Of a stretch of DNA of 9,004 nt, positions 5,132 to 9,004 are shown one piece after another (the first letter of the stretch is position 1; the number at the start of each line of letters is the position of its first letter). The translations under genes and the position numbers were made by a program. The stretch covers positions 1 through 9,004 of the forward strand of contig JAPYWX010000053.1 of the NCBI GenBank assembly GCA_028276145.1. The letters run 5' to 3'. Origin of the DNA: Spirochaetota bacterium. GTDB lineage: Bacteria > Spirochaetota > Brevinematia > DTOW01. The notes below the pieces were generated by a model. It did no database searches, was not told the origin of the DNA, and saw only the letters and a list, made by a program, of their open reading frames with translations.

Positions 5132-5809
5132 ATGAGTAGTATTGTTTTGAAGGATGTTTATAAAGAGTACATTTTAGGTAAAACGAAAGTAGAGGCTTTG
5201 AGAGGTGTGTCGTTAGAGGTGTCAAAATCAGAGATAATAAGTATAATTGGTCCTTCTGGTTCAGGTAAAACAACACTTCTAAACCTTATTGGCTGTATTG
5301 ATGTGCCAACAAAAGGCGAAGTAATAATTGATGGTGAGAATACCAGTACTATGGACGATGATAAACTTACCTTGATAAGAAGACATAAGATTGGTTTTAT
5401 ATTCCAGACATTCAATTTAATTCCCGTTTTGACAGCATACGAAAATGTTGAGATGCCTCTTATTTCTCTAGGTGTACCTAAAGAGGAGAGACACAGAAGA
5501 GTTATTGAAATGCTCGATAAAGTAGGACTTCTTGAGTTTAAAGACCATAAGCCAGATGAACTTTCGGGAGGACAAAGACAGAGAGTAGCTATAGCTAGAG
5601 CACTTGTTATTAACCCTTCAATAGTTTTGGCGGACGAACCTACGGCAAACCTTGACGGTGAGACAGGTAAAAAAATAATGGAGATAATAAAAACTCTAAA
5701 TGAAGAGATATCAACTACTGTGATAGTTGCTACACATGACCCTAGAGTACTACAGTATGTTGAAAGAAAAATATACCTTGAGGATGGCAGAATCGTTAGG
5801 GAAGAGTAG
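5132..5809 (+). CDS. LolD/MacB-type ABC transporter ATP-binding protein
   Basis: A 225-aa ATPase with every expected motif: Walker A GPSGSGKTT (40-48), Q-loop FQTFNLIP (Q92), signature LSGGQ (144-148), Walker B IVLADEP with catalytic Glu169, D-loop ANLD (172-175) and switch His202 (ATHDPRV). Length and the NLIPVLTAYENVEMPL segment fit the LolD/MacB/FtsE group that drives FtsX-type permeases by mechanotransmission rather than substrate passage. A strong AGGAGG (5122-5127) precedes the ATG, 12 nt after the carrier gene. It lies between two FtsX permeases and surely powers them. The exact LolD name is a family-level inference. Confidence 0.93.
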   Translation: MSSIVLKDVYKEYILGKTKVEALRGVSLEVSKSEIISIIGPSGSGKTTLLNLIGCIDVPTKGEVIIDGENTSTMDDDKLTLIRRHKIGFIFQTFNLIPVLTAYENVEMPLISLGVPKEERHRRVIEMLDKVGLLEFKDHKPDELSGGQRQRVAIARALVINPSIVLADEPTANLDGETGKKIMEIIKTLNEEISTTVIVATHDPRVLQYVERKIYLEDGRIVREE

Positions 5810-5812
5810 AGT

Positions 5813-6982
5813 ATGAAAAGGATACTTTTAGCAATAATTTTAATACTTCCTGCTTTAGGCTTCGGTGTTGATTTTAGCGGTTTCGTTGATAGTACTTTTT
5901 CTTATGTTGAAAGAAATGATAATTCTGTATTGACGAATATTTTCACATCGTATCCTAATTATTCTTTTTACTCTACTCTTAAGCTTTCGGCGAAGGGTGA
6001 TAATTTTTCTGTCGTTGGTAGAGCTTTTGTTGATTATGTATCTCTTACGAATTCTTTTTATTTTGATGAGTTTTATCTTAACTTCAGTGTCTTTGATTTG
6101 GTTTCCTTTAAGGTGGGTAGGCAGGTTTTGGGGTTTGGTGTTGGATACCTGTGGAATCCTGCAAATAGTTTTGATTTACCGAAGGATTTGTTTTCAATGG
6201 ATAAATACAGAATTGGCGTAGATGCCATTAAAGTAAACTTTGATTTCTCAAAGTTTACTGATGTTCCTTTTAACATCTCTACCTTTTTGCTTCCTCCAGT
6301 CTGGGAGGCTAATTCTAAGATTGATTTGTCTTATTCAAAGGTTGGTGCTTATTCTTATGTGTTTATTAATCCTTTTGAGTTTGGTTTTACAGCAGGTTAT
6401 CAGAGACTTACTAACGATAGGGAAGATGTTGCTTTCGGTGTTTTTTGTTCAGTTGATGTATTAGGTAGTATAGTTGGCGTAGAGGCTTCAGCCTCTAGGA
6501 AAAATGAAGTATTTTTCATAAATCAGGGTGGCCAAATTACCAATTATTCTGATTTCTTTATTCAGTCGTTAGTTACTTTCAATAGAAGGATTTCAGAAAA
6601 GAGCTTTTTGGTTTTTGAGTACTACTACAATAATTTTGGCTTTAGCAATGAAGAAGTTGATAGGCTATTTGATACTTTGAAAACGAATGTGTTTGTTTTG
6701 AGTAAGTTTTATGACAGGTTTACACCGGGTAATTTATCAAAAAACAATGTTTTTGTAGGTGTTTCTTGGGAGGTTATTGAGAATTTGGGGGTTAGTTTGA
6801 GTGCTTTGTGTAATTTGGATAGGCTAGGTGTGCTTTTGTATCCGGTGGTTTCTTATTCAATTTCTGATAATTTTGATGTCTCTTTTGAGGTTTCACTCAA
6901 TTTTGCTAGTGATAAGAGGAGTGAGATATCGGAGGCTATTTACAAAAACTTTTATAGCTTAAGGTTTGTTGGCTACTTTTAG
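5813..6982 (+). CDS. Outer-membrane beta-barrel protein with DUF1302-like GRQ/NP motifs
   Basis: A 389-aa protein with a signal peptide at 1 to about 18 (MKR, LLAIILILPALGFG), then alternating hydrophobic/polar strands with many aromatics (FYFDEFYLNFSVF; FLVFEYYYNNFGF; NVFVGVSWEV) and a final Phe (RFVGYF), as expected of a large outer-membrane barrel. Residues 101-118 read VGRQVLGFGVGYLWNPAN, followed by RIGVDAIKV (133-141). This GRQ, G-rich turn, NP(A/T)N and R-x-G-V-D-A order recalls DUF1302-type barrels, which elsewhere sit with lipid-exporting RND pumps and LolA/LolB-fold partners. That likeness is by eye. The gene starts 3 nt after the ATPase, whose last codons carry its ribosome binding site (AGGGAAGAG). 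It is the likely outer-membrane end of the system. It could instead be an unrelated porin that happens to be co-transcribed. Confidence 0.75.
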   Translation: MKRILLAIILILPALGFGVDFSGFVDSTFSYVERNDNSVLTNIFTSYPNYSFYSTLKLSAKGDNFSVVGRAFVDYVSLTNSFYFDEFYLNFSVFDLVSFKVGRQVLGFGVGYLWNPANSFDLPKDLFSMDKYRIGVDAIKVNFDFSKFTDVPFNISTFLLPPVWEANSKIDLSYSKVGAYSYVFINPFEFGFTAGYQRLTNDREDVAFGVFCSVDVLGSIVGVEASASRKNEVFFINQGGQITNYSDFFIQSLVTFNRRISEKSFLVFEYYYNNFGFSNEEVDRLFDTLKTNVFVLSKFYDRFTPGNLSKNNVFVGVSWEVIENLGVSLSALCNLDRLGVLLYPVVSYSISDNFDVSFEVSLNFASDKRSEISEAIYKNFYSLRFVGYF

Positions 6983-6991
6983 GGGGAGTGT

Positions 6992-8227
6992 ATGGAGAGT
7001 TTTTCGTTGTTTTTGAAGGTGGCTTTTAGAAATATGCTTAAGTACAAAAGAAGGACAATGTTAGTAATGTTAATAATATTTGTTATAACTTTCCTTGTGC
7101 TCGTTTACTCTGGGTTTATAAGTGGTATGTTTGATGATATGATGAGAAATTCTTTTTATGAGTTATCTCACGGCAAGATTTACTACAAAGGTTTCTACGA
7201 AAAAAAAGAGATTTTCCCTCTAGAGCTGAGTATAAGGGGTTATCAGTCTGTGGTTAGAGAGATAAAATCTCTTTATCCTTCTTGTGTTTTGGTGCCGGAA
7301 ATTAATGTTCCTACCACATTCACATATTCATCAAAAACTGTTAATGGTTTATTGACAGGCTCACCTATTTACATTGATGGTTCACTTGTTGATAAGTACA
7401 AACTAATAAAAGATAAAATGATTGAGGGTGATTTGCCTAATGCTGGTGAAAGGGGAGTAGTTATTTCTTCAAAGATGGCTAAATCTTTGGGTGTTAAGGT
7501 TGGTAATAGGGTAATAATTTTGACAACTGATGTTTATGGTTCTTTTAATGCCGTTGAGGTTGAGGTTAAAGGGATATACAAATCTCCTAAGAATGAAGGT
7601 ATAGTTGATTTGGCAAGTGCTCAGAACCTTTTAGGACTTGAAGGTGGGGCTACTGAAATACTTGTTTACCTTCCTTCTCATCATGAGACGAAAAAATTCA
7701 GTGATGCTGTAGGTGAAGTACTTAAAAAGTACAATTTAGAGTTCTTTGACTGGAAAGAGATACTAGGGATAATTGCTATGACTCTTGATTTGACATGGGT
7801 TTTTAATCTTGTTTTGTATTTGATTATAGGTAGTATAGCAGTTGTAGGGATAATGAATTCTGTACTTCTCAGTATATTTGATAGAATAAGGGATGTAGGG
7901 ACTTTGAGAGCTATAGGGATGAAGAGGAGTGAAGTTTTTGGGATGTTTATATTTGAGTTTGGGCTACAGGGGATTTTGGCTTCGCTTGTTGGGGTTGTAT
8001 TGGGCGGAGTTGTTTTGTATATACTTTCAATTTATGGTGTGCCTTTGCCGGCTGAATATGAGAGTTATGTCAGTGAATTTGGTATATCTTTGGTCTTGAA
8101 ACCTGCTCTGAAGTTTACTGATGTGCTTTTCAGTTTCTTACTAGGTGTTGGTATATCAGTTTTATCTACAATTTACCCGCTAACGGTAATAAAGAAGATG
8201 ACAGTAAGAGAACTTTTGTCTTTTTAA
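6992..8227 (+). CDS. FtsX-domain ABC transporter permease (LolC/LolE-like), second of two
   Basis: A 411-aa paralogue of the permease at 3094 with the same plan: AFRNMLKYKRRT at the N-terminus, TM1 at about 22-43, a periplasmic domain to about 268 (with LTGSPI...EGDLPNAGERGVVISSKMAKSLGVKVGN), TMs at about 269-295, 322-347 and 380-402, and the cytoplasmic RIRDVGTLRAIGMKRSEVF between TM2 and TM3. The paired motifs EIGTLRAIGW and DVGTLRAIGM show that both permeases keep the ATPase contact. With one ATPase and two different permeases in an operon, a LolC-LolD2-LolE-type heterodimer is likely. The start is fixed by AGGGGGAG (6981-6988), 9 nt after the barrel gene. It is the last gene of the operon; a hairpin follows at 8234. 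Confidence 0.9.
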   Translation: MESFSLFLKVAFRNMLKYKRRTMLVMLIIFVITFLVLVYSGFISGMFDDMMRNSFYELSHGKIYYKGFYEKKEIFPLELSIRGYQSVVREIKSLYPSCVLVPEINVPTTFTYSSKTVNGLLTGSPIYIDGSLVDKYKLIKDKMIEGDLPNAGERGVVISSKMAKSLGVKVGNRVIILTTDVYGSFNAVEVEVKGIYKSPKNEGIVDLASAQNLLGLEGGATEILVYLPSHHETKKFSDAVGEVLKKYNLEFFDWKEILGIIAMTLDLTWVFNLVLYLIIGSIAVVGIMNSVLLSIFDRIRDVGTLRAIGMKRSEVFGMFIFEFGLQGILASLVGVVLGGVVLYILSIYGVPLPAEYESYVSEFGISLVLKPALKFTDVLFSFLLGVGISVLSTIYPLTVIKKMTVRELLSF

Positions 8228-8233
8228 TTAGAT

Positions 8234-8258
8234 TAGGTGAGGCAAAGTGCCTCACCTA
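8234..8258. terminator. Perfect 11-bp hairpin between convergent genes
   Basis: TAGGTGAGGCA (8234-8244) pairs perfectly with TGCCTCACCTA (8248-8258) across an AAG loop. It lies 7 nt after the operon stop and 8 nt before the end of the minus-strand gene, so it could end both transcripts. Neither side has a T-run, so it departs from the usual intrinsic form and may act mainly as an mRNA 3'-end stabiliser or with a factor. Confidence 0.6.
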
Positions 8259-8266
8259 TTAAGAAA

Positions 8267-9004
8267 TTAGAAAGTTATATTCGTTGCTCCTAATGATGGG
8301 TCTATTGCAGAATTCGTTAGTATTTCAAAACCCTCTACTATTAGGTTATCATTGATATCGTCAAATAGTGTTAGGTTGAATGGATTGTTATTTAACGTGA
8401 TATTAGTTGAATCATCTTTTAATTCACCATGACTTATATAGTATGCGTTTATTGTAAAGTTTGTACTTGTGACATCGAATATTTGGTGCCCTAAGAATAC
8501 GAGTCCGAGATCATTTTGTATTCTAGGTTTTGTGAATCCGTAGTAGTTGGTGTTTGTTATTGTTATACCTACGCTGAGTGTGGCAAATGTAAAATCGTTT
8601 GTTATTTTTGTTTGGTTTGATATAGTTATAAACATACTTATGTATGTATCTTCCGCCTTTGGTGAAAAGCTACCATTATCTAATACGCCGTTACCATTAT
8701 CATCTTTGAATAGCCAATATACAAAGAAAGTAGTTTCGCTTGAATCTTTATAGTATGTTTTTGTGAATGGAGTTGTGCTAACATTGGTTATTCCTAGATA
8801 GAGTGCAAACACATCTTGGAATGTCATTATTTTATTGAATCCGCTTACACCTGTTGAGTTTATGTATACTGTGTATGATTGGACATTAAAGTTAACGGTG
8901 TTTGTTGATGGCTCATCATAAATGTTGGTTATGGTTTTGGATACTCCCTGCTCGAGTAATAGTATGTTGTCATTGTTTGCATCATTGAATGCAACTACAT
9001 AAAC
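8267..9004 (-). CDS. Partial Asp/Asn-rich surface-type protein with calcium-loop-like motifs
   Basis: This is the last 245 codons of a minus-strand gene that stays open to the window edge, so its start is missing. An internal Met at 8825-8827 is not a likely start: the 59 codons before it are open and of the same character. The sequence is rich in Thr, Asn, Ser and beta-type patterns (FATLSVGITITNTNYYGF). Three loops look alike: NDANNDNILLLE (8986-8951), DDNGNGVLDNG (8704-8672) and DDINDNLIVEG (8362-8330). Each has the D-x-[DN]-x-[DN]-[GN]-hydrophobic pattern seen in dockerin or thrombospondin-type-3 calcium loops. No family is recognised with certainty. An extracellular or periplasmic calcium-stabilised beta-protein is the best reading. 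It ends convergently with the ABC operon. Confidence 0.75.
   Translation of the reverse strand, partial: VYVVAFNDANNDNILLLEQGVSKTITNIYDEPSTNTVNFNVQSYTVYINSTGVSGFNKIMTFQDVFALYLGITNVSTTPFTKTYYKDSSETTFFVYWLFKDDNGNGVLDNGSFSPKAEDTYISMFITISNQTKITNDFTFATLSVGITITNTNYYGFTKPRIQNDLGLVFLGHQIFDVTSTNFTINAYYISHGELKDDSTNITLNNNPFNLTLFDDINDNLIVEGFEILTNSAIDPSLGATNITF

Noticed and set aside
5997..6464. Plus-strand Leu/Ile-rich frames inside the outer-membrane barrel gene
   Set aside because: They are out-of-frame readings of the barrel gene, whose own frame shows a signal peptide, strands and GRQ/NP motifs. Their hydrophobicity comes from T-rich codons.
8547..8753. Plus-strand 68-codon frame opposite the minus-strand partial gene
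   Set aside because: It has no ribosome binding site or recognisable features and lies fully inside the minus-strand gene, which is open over 245 codons.

Overview
The window looks like the chromosome of a low-GC bacterium with two membranes. Arginine is encoded almost only by AGA/AGG, most genes have strong AGGGGG/AGGAGG-type ribosome binding sites, and nearly every product belongs in the envelope: a lipobox lipoprotein, outer-membrane beta-barrels, a LolA-like periplasmic carrier and FtsX-type ABC permeases. TolB-like plus PEGA-like plus barrel proteins and beta-helix lipoproteins fit a spirochaete-type organism. That assignment is a guess: no rRNA, tRNA or other phylogenetic marker is present.

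Layout. 1-261: gene-free leader with a nested palindrome (50-87) and a perfect TATAAT (149-154). 262-1570: a secreted protein with a TolB-N/PEGA-like front, and in the next frame an outer-membrane barrel. The two look like one gene of about 435 codons split by a one-base slip in a T6 run (1119-1124). 1581-2564: a lipoprotein with a right-handed beta-helix made of ~26-residue GGG repeats. 2565-3093: 529 gene-free bases holding hairpins, a degenerate direct repeat, a perfect (GGGT)3GGG tract and a terminator-like hairpin. 3094-8227: a tight five-gene operon of FtsX permease, LolA-like carrier, LolD-type ATPase, outer-membrane barrel and second FtsX permease, with gaps of 4, 12, 3 and 9 nt. 8234-8258: a perfect 11-bp hairpin between convergent genes. 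8267-9004, minus strand: the 3' part of a protein with Asp/Asn-rich loops, running off the window.

How the genes may work together. The two permeases and the ATPase have the parts of a LolCDE-like inner-membrane ABC extractor. The LolA-like protein would carry a lipidated or lipid cargo across the periplasm. The barrel, which has GRQ...NP features reminiscent of DUF1302-type proteins, could be the outer-membrane end. A dedicated inner-to-outer-membrane export route in one operon is the most interesting hypothesis here. Its cargo cannot be read from the sequence; the neighbouring beta-helix lipoprotein is only a positional candidate.

All family assignments come from reading the translations by eye; no database search was run.
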